A stretch of 64,000 bases of DNA, from the NCBI GenBank assembly GCA_001305055.1, contig BBZX01000009.1:70183-134182 (forward strand), given 5' to 3'. The notes beneath the pieces are model-generated. The model did not search any database. It saw only the letters and a list, made by a program, of their open reading frames with translations, and had not been told where the DNA came from. Of the stretch, positions 56,497-64,000 are shown in pieces (the stretch's first letter is position 1; each line of letters begins with the position of its first letter). The DNA is from Clostridia bacterium UC5.1-1C12 (GTDB lineage: Bacteria > Bacillota_I > Bacilli_A > Erysipelotrichales > Erysipelotrichaceae). A program made the translations under genes and the position numbers.

Positions 56497-57147
56497 ATGA
56501 AGCCGATATTGTTTAACACAGAAATGGTGAAAGCGATACTTGAAAGAAGAAAGACAACCACAAGGCGAATTGCCAAATGGCAACGTAGAGAAGAATTTAT
56601 TAATAACAATTTATCTCAATGCGTTGCTGATAAATATGTAAATGATGCGTACTGTTTATATCAAAAAATAGCTAGCTGCTGGAAACGAAATTACGCATCC
56701 ATTGAAGCCTGATTATAAAATCGGGGACATCTTATATGTACGAGAGGCATGGGCTTTATATGAAGATGAATACATATATAGGGCTGATAGTGTTTTGCTG
56801 GATGATTGGTATAGAGCGTGTTGGCGCCCATCAATCCATATGCCAAAAAAGCAGCCAGATTATTCCTAAAAGTAACTGACGTGCGTATTGAACGGCTTCA
56901 AAACATAAGTAATGATGAAATCATTAATGAGGGTGTACGTTCTGGCATAGTTAAGCATTATGAAAATCAGCTACCCTATGAGGAAAGTGAAAATATTCGC
57001 TATGCCCATACGCTTGCTTTTTCCGATCTATGGAATAGCACAGTTAATCGGAAAGATCTCGATTGCTATGGATGGGAATCCAATCCGTGGGTGTGGGTTA
57101 TTGAATTTGAACGGATAAGCAAGGAGGAAGCTTATGGAAAGTCATAG
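56497..57147 (+). CDS. ASCH-like phage protein (two frame breaks)
   Basis: About 216 residues after correction. It starts M-K-P-I-L-F-N-T-E-M-V-K-A-I-L-E-R-R-K-T-split and continues P-D-Y-K-I-G-D-I-L-Y-V-R-E-A-W and W-R-P-S-I-H-M-P, typical of a phage family related to ASCH RNA-binding domains. One break (near 56842) is A7 read A6; the other (near 56672) fits a duplicated AGCT. It overlaps the next gene by 14 bases. Confidence 0.7.
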
Positions 57148-57852
57148 CAACCGAGAAGATGTAAAGCACATACCATTTACAATCCATTGGCCATTTATCC
57201 TTAGGTTATACATCGAAAAATGTTATGAAGAAATCTGTGAATTAGAGATACCACATAAATATGTTAAAAAAAGATTTTTTGATGAAGAGTGTAATGAATA
57301 TGTAGAATATACTGAGGATGAATTTGAAGGTATAAATGAACAGATACAAGCCAAGTGCGATGTTTACCCATTGGATGAAGTTTACAAAATTTATCGCAAC
57401 ATGCCAGATAATGTAGTGATGGGCGAACTAGAAAAATACATGAGCAAACAATATCCTGATGCTGATACTCTTTGCGTTGAGATTGAGGATATAAAGAATT
57501 TTGCAAAATCTTTATACGATCAGTATAAGCAGACGGTAGAATATGCAGATGCGCGACTTAAAAATATGCTTAGAATGTATACCATGTATGTTTATGATGC
57601 AAATAGTAAGCAAATTGAATTTGTGAGATTTGGAGAACACTTTACAGCTGTAAAAAATTCGTTGCACAATATTTTTTAGAGACAAATGATGATTTAGATG
57701 AATTGGAAATAAGTTATTTAAAGCTTGGAGAAATACCAGTAAAGATGTATGCAGAAGCCGATGATTATATTGCTAAATATATCACTATAAAAGGCAATTT
57801 TAATTGTAAGGAATCATATAGATTCGGAAAACAAATATGTACCAAACTTTAG
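57134..57852 (+). CDS. Phage hypothetical protein (frame broken near 57653)
   Basis: A 239-residue acidic protein, rich in Glu, Asp, Tyr and Lys. One missing A (A7 read A6) hides the last 65 residues. No domain recognised. It overlaps the methyltransferase start by 16 bases. Confidence 0.6.
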
Positions 57853-58792
57853 AATTATTTGGAGGTGTCGGTTCGCCAAGATGTGCGTTTAGAAATATTA
57901 GATTGCCAGTGAAAGCTATCGATTATGTTGAGAACGATCAAAAGGCTGTAGATAGCTACAATCATATGTTTGTAGCAGACTTGCCATACAAAACGCAAAC
58001 GGTAGTAGGATACAACCTCAAACCCACTATCTTAATACACGGTTCACCATGTCAAGACTTTAGCATAGCCGGGCACCAGGGGAAAGCACTGGCCCAGGAC
58101 GGAAGGATTAACAGAGGAAAAGGCTCAGACGAAGGTAGTGGGACACGTTCATCGCTTATGTGGGAAACGCTTCGAATTATTCAGCAGATGCACGAATGGC
58201 AACCACAGCATGTATTATGGGAGAACGTTCCAAACGTGTTATCAAAGCACATGAGGAGTAATTTTGAACGTTACTTATTGGAAATGGAGAAGCTTCGGTA
58301 TACCAACTCTTACGCAATACTTGACGCTAGAGATTTTGGACTGCCTCAAGCCAGACGGCGTGTGATCACGATATCATCGCTAGATGGCATTCCGTTTGAT
58401 TTTGACAGCTTAGATCGGACACAAATGCGATCTATAAATGAATATTTAGAAACTGACGTTCCTAATTATTACGAGGTGACACAACCAAGTGTCTTAGATG
58501 CTATTGGTAAAAAAGGTATCCGTCGAGCTACAATCATTAAAGATTATGCTATGACAATCACGTGCCGGCAGGATAGGACACCAGCGCAAGTAATTGATTT
58601 AGGTAATGGTAAATACAGATATTTAACGGAACGTGAGTGTTGGCGTTTGCAAGGTTTTAGCGATGCAGATTATGAGGCTGCGCTAAAAGCTAATCCAAGT
58701 AAGCCAAACAAATTTAATACGACACTTACAAGCAGGCAGGAAACAGCATGCCTGTGCCAATGCTTGAGAGTATATTCAAAAAGATGTTTTAG
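57837..58792 (+). CDS. C5-cytosine DNA methyltransferase (frame broken near 58730)
   Basis: Methylates cytosine C5 in DNA, probably to protect phage DNA from host restriction. Motif I L-E-L-F-G-G-V-G, motif IV G-S-P-C-Q-D-F-S with the catalytic Cys, motif VI W-E-N-V-P-N-V, motif VIII Q-A-R-R-R and R-E-C-W-R-L-Q-G-F. One missing T near 58730 garbles the C-terminus; corrected, it ends with the canonical Y-K-Q-A-G-N-S-M-P-V-P motif X. 318 residues. No partner endonuclease is visible, so it is an orphan methyltransferase. Confidence 0.94.
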
Positions 58793-58804
58793 AAAGAGAG
58801 GATA

Positions 58805-59075
58805 ATGAAAATGAAATATAGAAAGAAACCAGTAGTAGTTGAAGCAGTGCGTTACATGATTGATGAATTTTTACCTAATTGGTTTATGAATGGAGTAACA
58901 GCTAATACGATCATTACGCATAAAGATGGAACTTGTGAAATTAAAACACTTGAAAGGAATAATGAAAGCTGACTTCGGTGACTATGTTATCCGAGGCATT
59001 CAGGGTGAAATATATCCTTGCAAACCAGATATTTTTGAGGAGACTTATGAGGTAGTAAATGAAGAAGATAGATGA
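58805..59075 (+). CDS. Phage PGDYG-type hypothetical protein (frame broken near 58954)
   Basis: An 89-residue protein found widely in phages of Firmicutes: M-K-Y-R-K-K-P-V-V-V-E-A-V near the start and I-Y-P-C-K-P-D-I-F-E-E-T-Y-E at the end. One A too many near 58954 splits it. Function unknown. Confidence 0.7.
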
Positions 59076-59337
59076 TGAAGCGTTAATGGCGAATGTCCTA
59101 GTAAAGCTGGGGATTGACTTTCCGACAGTAATATTTAGGCCAAAGTACAGTGAGAAGCTGCAGAGGCTAGTTATATTTGTAAATATAGGCAATAAAAAGA
59201 TACGTGTTTATCGTGCAGGCGGCTGTTATGCAGTAGGAGCTAAGTCTGATGATAAACTGAGAGCTAAACCATGTGCGAGTTATTATGACATGCAGGTGTA
59301 CATATACAGGATTTTAAGAGAGTGGGGCATGATCTGA
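59059..59337 (+). CDS. Phage hypothetical protein
   Basis: A 92-residue basic protein that overlaps its neighbours on both sides. Text such as FRPKYSEKLQRLVIFVNIG suggests a small beta-sheet protein. Not recognised. Confidence 0.55.
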   Translation: MKKIDDEALMANVLVKLGIDFPTVIFRPKYSEKLQRLVIFVNIGNKKIRVYRAGGCYAVGAKSDDKLRAKPCASYYDMQVYIYRILREWGMI

Positions 59338-59762
59338 TGAAAAGAGATATTGATGAAGAGGTGTATATGCTTCAATGCGATTTTAAGCGGTATAACGGAA
59401 TCAACCGGAGCATTAAAAGGCTACGTGAACAAATAGAAGAGATAGACAATAAGATGATGGGTATGGCAGGAAAAGGATATGATGGAGTGCCTGCCACGCA
59501 AGGGAATCCATATTCAGAAAAGAAAAATTATTACATTGATGTTAAATCACGTTTAAAGATGAGGATAAAAAAAGAACTGATTACTCTGAATTTATTGAAC
59601 TATTACTTGAATCTCATGCAGCCTGATGAAAGAAAAATCATTGAGGACTATTATATAAAACGCAACACAATGCGACGTGTTGGTGAGGATAATAATTACT
59701 CAAAATCTGCGGTAGAAAAAAACATTAAGAGAATATTAAAAAAGATTTTATCCGAAAATTGA
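59337..59762 (+). CDS. Late-gene regulator, ArpU/RinA-like
   Basis: A 141-residue protein: a helical start with a coiled coil, and a C-terminal sigma-like helix-turn-helix (D-E-R-K-I-I-E-D-Y-Y and T-M-R-R-V-G-E-D-N-N-Y-S-K-S-A-V-E-K). Position just before terS matches ArpU or RinA regulators that switch on packaging and structural genes. ATG 59337 overlaps the previous stop. Confidence 0.75.
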   Translation: MKRDIDEEVYMLQCDFKRYNGINRSIKRLREQIEEIDNKMMGMAGKGYDGVPATQGNPYSEKKNYYIDVKSRLKMRIKKELITLNLLNYYLNLMQPDERKIIEDYYIKRNTMRRVGEDNNYSKSAVEKNIKRILKKILSEN

Positions 59763-59765
59763 AAG

Positions 59766-59862
59766 AGTGGACGTGTCCACCATGTCAATATGATATTATG
59801 ATAGTGTGGAATTAGCGGATAAGGATCTCCCCCGACAGCCTACTATCCGCTAACACCCACTT
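59766..59862 (+). ncRNA. Structured non-coding segment upstream of terS
   Basis: A palindrome GTGGAC-GT-GTCCAC (59766-59779) is followed by a ten-base perfect stem TTAGCGGATA / TATCCGCTAA (about 59813-59854) with a 22-base C-rich loop, and the outer flanks GTGTGG and CCCAC can extend the stem. No gene fits here. It could be a packaging-site element, a regulatory RNA or the binding site of the late regulator. Confidence 0.5.
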
Positions 59863-59892
59863 GTTAATTTCAATAATATGGTTCTCCTTTCT

Positions 59893-59920
59893 TGGGCAGC
59901 TCAACGGCTGTCCTTTTAAT
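59893..59920 (+). terminator. Hairpin with short T run before terS
   Basis: GGGCAGC and GCTGTCC (one wobble) around a TCAACG loop, then TTTT. It may be a terminator bypassed by the late regulator. Confidence 0.55.
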
Positions 59921-59943
59921 ATACATGGAACGAGGTGATACTA

Positions 59944-60450
59944 ATGGCAGGAAGAGGTAAAAAATATGGAGATGAAATAAAGGAAAGAGCGATCGCAATG
60001 TACGGTATCTGCGGATCATACTCACAGGTTGCGAGAGAGCTGGGTGTACCTACGTCAACGATTGCCGGTTGGATCAAAAACGATACTCCGGAAACAGAGG
60101 TTGCACTGATCAGATTATCTGCAAAGATGGATTTTGCTGAAAAAGCTGGAGAGTTAATGAATAAAGGTTTAGATTTATTAGATCGGCGCCTTACTACTGC
60201 TTTAGAAGCAGAGGAAGGATTGGCGGAGCTGCTGCAAGAGTGGATGAATGCACCGAATGCTGAAATCAGTGATAAGAAGAAACAGGCATTACTGACTAAA
60301 ATATCTACACTACAAATACAGAAAATCGGTGACATTACATCGGCTATCAGTACGCTTTATGATAAACGAGCATTGGCAAAAGGCGAAGCTACAGAAAATA
60401 CATCGATTACAGTTGAATTAAACGGTGAGATTGAAGAATGGGCGAAATAA
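59944..60450 (+). CDS. terS: Terminase small subunit
   Basis: A 168-residue DNA-recognition subunit with an N-terminal helix-turn-helix (C-G-S-Y-S-Q-V-A-R-E-L-G-V-P-T-S-T-I-A-G-W-split) and a helical body. ATG 59944 has GAGGTG ahead of it; an upstream in-frame ATG at 59935 does not. It overlaps terL by 13 bases, the usual pairing. Confidence 0.88.
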   Translation: MAGRGKKYGDEIKERAIAMYGICGSYSQVARELGVPTSTIAGWIKNDTPETEVALIRLSAKMDFAEKAGELMNKGLDLLDRRLTTALEAEEGLAELLQEWMNAPNAEISDKKKQALLTKISTLQIQKIGDITSAISTLYDKRALAKGEATENTSITVELNGEIEEWAK

Positions 60451-61814
60451 TAAAGATTGATAAGCCTTATCCAAAGCAAGTAGAGTTTTTTAAAGCTACT
60501 GCTCGCTATGTTTGCTATGGCGGTGCACGTGGAGGTGGTAAGAGTTGGGCAATGCGTACAAAAGACGTCTTGCTGGCACTTAAGTATCCCGGTATACAGA
60601 TCTTGTTATTGAGACGTACATTGGCGGAACTCCAAGAAAACCATATAAACATTTTGCAAAAGATGTTTGCTAATAAGCCGACTGTGGGATTTTACAGAGA
60701 TGCAAAAAAGAACTTGTATTTACAAATGGCTCACGTATCAAGTTAGGCTATTGCGAGGCTGAAAAAGACGTTTTGCAGTATCAAGGGCAGGCTTATGATG
60801 TAATCTGTTTAGAAGAAGCTACATTGTTTACGGAATTCCAATACCAAGCCTTAACTGAATCACTGCGTCCCAGCGGACAATGCAAAGCACGATTTACACC
60901 TCGCATGTACTTTACTTGTAACCCTGGAGGTGTCGGCCATGCATGGGTTAAAAGATTGTTTATCGATAGAGATTACAACAAAAATGAAAATCCGGATGAT
61001 TATATTTTTTATTGCTGCTAAAGTTTTTGACAATGATTTTTTGATGCAAACAGATCCAGGCTATGTGCAAACGCTTATGAACCTACCAGAAGATAGACGT
61101 AAAGCGATGCTTGATGGAAATTGGGACGTTTATGACGGACAGTATTTCAAGGAGTTCAACCGAGAAATTCACGTTGTGGAACCATTTGAAATACCGTCAC
61201 ATTGGAAAATCTACTTTACAATGGACTATGGTTTAGATATGTTTGCTGGCTACTGGATCGCAATGGATACTGAGGGCAATGCTTACGTAATCCGTGAGAT
61301 AGCACAAAGCGATGTAATCGTATCTGAGGCTGCTGCAATGATAAAAACAAGCTCAAAAGAGCAAGTATATAGCTACCTCGCACCGCCGGATATGTGGAAT
61401 AGACGGCAGGAAACAGGAAAAAGTGTGGCTGATCTATTTGCATCTAATGGAATCGTATTAAGTAAGACATCCAATAATCGCATAGATGGGTGGATGTCAA
61501 CAAAAGAGTGGCTAAAAGTAGTTGATAAGAAACAGCTGGATGGATCAGTTATCAAAACATCAGCTTTAAAGATATTTGGTAATTGTACTTATTTGATCAA
61601 GTGCATCCCACAGCTGCAGTATGATCAGAAAAGAGTGAGTGATGTTGCCAGCGAGCCACATGATATTACACATGGTCCTGATGCGCTGAGAGGCTTTTGT
61701 GTAAGCTATACATCACCAACAAGAACGATTCAACAACCACAAAAACACAATTTTGATTTTGAGAAACCTAAGAAGAAACCAGGAGGACAAGGCACGAAAA
61801 GCCGTGCGATATAA
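60438..61814 (+). CDS. terL: Terminase large subunit (two frame breaks)
   Basis: The packaging motor, 458 residues. Walker A G-G-A-R-G-G-G-K-S near residue 35, Walker B D-V-I-C-L-E-E-A-T, and the nuclease aspartates in T-M-D-Y-G-L-D. Breaks: a missing T near 60722 and an extra T near 61005; they cancel. The C-terminus is Lys/Pro rich. Confidence 0.94.
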
Positions 61815-61825
61815 ACATTATAAAC

Positions 61826-62062
61826 ATGGAAATCTTAACTATACTGACAACGGTAGCCGTAGGAGCTGCCTTTTTATTTGCGTATCGTAAAGGATTAAGA
61901 GACGGATTATCACTCAATAAGAATGAAGTTAAGACAGGGCTTGAACCCTTGTTTAAACCTCCTAAGAAACAAGAGACGAAAGAGCAGCGACGTGCTAAGA
62001 CAATCGCACAAAATATAGAAAATTATAAAGGGACAGCAGAGGGGCAGGTGAAAGTTAGATGA
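61826..62062 (+). CDS. Small membrane protein between terL and portal
   Basis: A 78-residue protein with one N-terminal transmembrane helix (residues 3-20) and a basic tail. Its stop overlaps the portal ATG. Unknown function, though small membrane proteins at this place recur in siphoviruses. Confidence 0.6.
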   Translation: MEILTILTTVAVGAAFLFAYRKGLRDGLSLNKNEVKTGLEPLFKPPKKQETKEQRRAKTIAQNIENYKGTAEGQVKVR

Positions 62063-63686
62063 ATGATGAGTTAGCACAGAAAATATGGGAGCTATATCAA
62101 AAAGGTGTAGACCATCATAACAAGATGGCTTTATACTCCAAGACCACACAAGCCTATGACTTTACGAGGACAGGCAGTGGGTAGGTGTAGAGGCAGGCGG
62201 TGAGACATTGCCCTTTTACAACTTTATCAAACCGGTCGTTAAATACAAAACGGCAAGCATCGCTATGAATGAAATGGCAATCGTCTATACGCCACTAGAA
62301 TCTGATGATGTTTTCCAGCAGGCGTGCGAGACACTTAATAGATATGCTGAAAAGCAATGGGAAAAGCTGAAAATGGCTACTCTTGCATGGGACTTAGTCA
62401 AAGCAGGCAACATTGCCGGTGATAGTTACATTTATTTTTATGACGGCGGCAACAAGGTTCAGATCATCGACAACACCAATATCTATTTGGGAGATGAACA
62501 GCTGGCAGATATACAAAAGCAACCGTATATCTTGATCAGCGAGCGATTAAGAGTAGAAGATGTGAAAAAGATCGCTGAATCTAATGGCATTGATCCTGAT
62601 GAGATCATCAGCGATGAACAGGAGCATCAAGCTAATAAACCCATTGAGGTAAAAGACGATAACGGAAAATGCACATCAATTCTGAAATTATGGAAAGAAG
62701 ATGGCATTGTACATTTTTGCAGGGCTACAAAAAATGTGGTGTATGAACCGGATACAGCGATTGATGGCTTGACGTTTTATCCGGTAGCTAGCTTTATCGT
62801 TGAGCAACTGCATAACTCCGCAAGAGGTAACGGAGAGGTAAGGCCGTTGATCCCAAATCAGATTGAGGTCAACAAGACCTTGTACAGACGTTCTTCAGCG
62901 GTCAAGACTGCTGCTTTTCCTCAAATTGTTTATGATACAGAGCGTATTGATAACCCTGAAATGATCGGTGAAGCAGGAACTGCCTTAGAAGTGCATGGCA
63001 GTGTGTCAGCCGTAAAAGATATGATCACATACCTACAGCCTAACGGTATCAGCAATGACGCTAAGGTATTAGGTGATGAGATGCTGCAAACAACCAAAGA
63101 CCTTGCCGGTGCCGGTGATGCTGCTTTAGGTCAAATCAACCCAGAGCAGGCATCAGGAAATGCGATCATTGCGGTACGAGATCAGGCAGCCATCCCGCTG
63201 AACGAATCCATAAGCAACTATAAACAGTGCATTGAGGATATCGCTAACATCTGGTACAGCATGTGGGTAGCGTATAACGTTGATGGTATGCAGGTCACGG
63301 TTGCGGATGAAAACGGCCAGGAGCAGCAAGCGGTGATCGATGCGGAAACTTTAAAGGAGCTTCAGGTCAATGTGCGTGTCGATGTATCACAGGCGAACCC
63401 ATACAGCCGATATGCGCAGGAAAAGTCACTGGAAAATCTGTTTATGAATCAGCAATTATCTTTTGAGGAGTACATCAATGCTTTAGATGATAGCTCGTCA
63501 GTGCCTAAAAACAAGATGTTAGCTGTAATAGAAAAGCGAAAACAACAGCAAGAAAATGAGCTGATGATGCAGAACCAACAGCTGCAGGCACAGAACCAGC
63601 AATTAAATGAGTACGTCAATCAAGTAGCTCAGCAATTAGGCTATCAGGGAGGTGAGCAAAATGTCATGCAGCAAATGCCAATGTGA
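62059..63686 (+). CDS. Portal protein, SPP1 gp6-like (frame broken near 62164)
   Basis: Forms the dodecameric DNA gate of the capsid. 542 residues after restoring one T near 62164, which rejoins A-Y-D-F-Y-E-D-R-Q-W-V-G-V. The N-terminal Y-E-D-R-Q-W motif, central wing and crown regions and the Gln-rich C-terminus (M-Q-N-Q-Q-L-Q-A-Q-N-Q-Q) match SPP1-type portals. Confidence 0.92.
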
Positions 63687-63831
63687 AATGAGGATCATTA
63701 AAGCAGAAAACGTGATCCGCAACGGTAAATTATTTGTTGATCATCATGTCAAGTGCATCAATCCACAGTGTGAGGATTATGACAAGGTGCAGATCATTAG
63801 CAATGAGCAGCCGGTAACAATCAGTAATTAA
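63661..63831 (+). CDS. Small Cys-rich phage protein
   Basis: A 56-residue protein that overlaps the portal 3' end in another frame. C-S-K-C-Q-C near the start and C-I-N-P-Q-C later give a zinc-ribbon pattern. GGAGG lies ahead of ATG 63661. Possibly a regulator; not identified. Confidence 0.65.
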   Translation: MSCSKCQCEMRIIKAENVIRNGKLFVDHHVKCINPQCEDYDKVQIISNEQPVTISN

Positions 63832-63855
63832 GCGCTAAGGCGCTTTTTATATCGC
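63829..63855 (+). terminator. Short terminator
   Basis: AGCGC and GCGCT around TAAG, then T5. Confidence 0.6.
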
Positions 63856-63886
63856 AATGAATAGCGTAAAAATCACAGGAGGAAGC

Positions 63887-64000
63887 ATGGAAGAATTAGA
63901 AACAAGCGTAGAAATGCAGGAGGTCGCTGAACCTGAAACACAAGTCGAAGAGACACAGACGGAACCGGTAGTAGAACAGGCGGAAACGGAGGAAGTCGCC
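63887..64000 (+). CDS. Scaffold-like phage protein, start only
   Basis: The first 38 codons are visible, preceded by a perfect AGGAGG site. The sequence is highly acidic (Glu, Gln, Thr and Val repeats such as E-P-E-T-Q-V-E-E-T-Q), typical of phage scaffold proteins of the gp20/DUF4355 kind that follow the portal. The gene runs off the window. Confidence 0.65.
   Translation, partial: MEELETSVEMQEVAEPETQVEETQTEPVVEQAETEEVA

Larger units (their letters stand above)
46446..64000. mobile_element. Siphovirus-like prophage, left part
   Basis: A continuous phage module order is visible: serine recombinase, repressor/Cro switch, early genes, hydrolase, replication, methyltransferase, late regulator, terminases, portal and scaffold start. 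Its genes use more AT-rich codons than the host part. The right end and tail genes lie outside the window. Confidence 0.93.

Noticed and set aside
1..64000. tRNA or rRNA genes
   Set aside because: No cloverleaf with the TTCGA-type arm and CCA-side pairing, and no rRNA signature, was noticed; the T-box and Moco leader are the only clear structured RNAs.

Overview
The window looks like a chromosome segment of a low-GC, Gram-positive gut-type anaerobe, most likely an Erysipelotrichia-like Firmicute. This rests on T-box control of leuS, RNase J beside peptide deformylase, NiaR, AT-rich -10/-35 promoters with strong GGAGG sites, an Rnf complex and a Tad-type pilus locus. The taxonomic call is inference.

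About 46 reading-frame breaks run through host and prophage genes alike. Most are repaired by adding or removing one base in a homopolymer run (for example galK, leuS, rnjA three times, moaA, rnfA, terL). The corrected proteins have normal family lengths, and their corrected stops often fall on the ATGA/TAATG overlap with the next gene. I treat them as sequencing or assembly errors and annotate the genes as whole.

Layout. 1-2.6 kb: end of galM, galK and a sugar-binding lipoprotein. 2.7-4.1 kb: a MefA-like MFS exporter behind a 12-codon leader peptide and an attenuator-like hairpin. 4.5-7.2 kb: T-box and leuS. 7.2-19.9 kb: housekeeping genes: phosphoesterase, NiaR with an operator-controlled transporter, rnjA, def, ftsW-like, rsmD, coaD, HAD, HD, yfcE-like, S1 protein, pgi and a lipoprotein. 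19.9-20.5 kb: a decayed DinJ/RelB-type toxin-antitoxin pair. 20.7-21.6 kb: tatA-tatC. 21.7-25.6 kb: divergent operon of a Tat-signal four-cluster ferredoxin, a tungsten-type aldehyde ferredoxin oxidoreductase and a small partner. 25.5-32.9 kb: Moco/Tuco riboswitch, then cofactor synthesis and modABC molybdate/tungstate uptake. These regions form one metal-cofactor enzyme system: uptake, cofactor, enzyme, electron carrier, export.

33-40.3 kb: apbE facing an rnfCDGEAB operon. RnfD carries two extra FMN-binding domains, RnfE carries one, RnfB lacks its ferredoxin domains, and a 54-residue Cys-rich protein lies between rnfA and rnfB. The operon encodes four surface FMN attachment motifs plus the flavin transferase. 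40.4-42.6 kb: an ABC exporter. 42.7-46.4 kb: a Tad/Flp pilus operon ending in a pilin-like gene cut after about 14 codons.

46.4 kb to the end: a siphovirus-like prophage inserted into that pilin-like gene. Order: serine recombinase, S24 repressor and Cro-like switch, small early genes, cell-wall hydrolase, HNH, tyrosine recombinase, replication genes with DnaB, C5 methyltransferase, late regulator, terminases, portal and the start of a scaffold-like gene. The right end of the prophage is outside the window.
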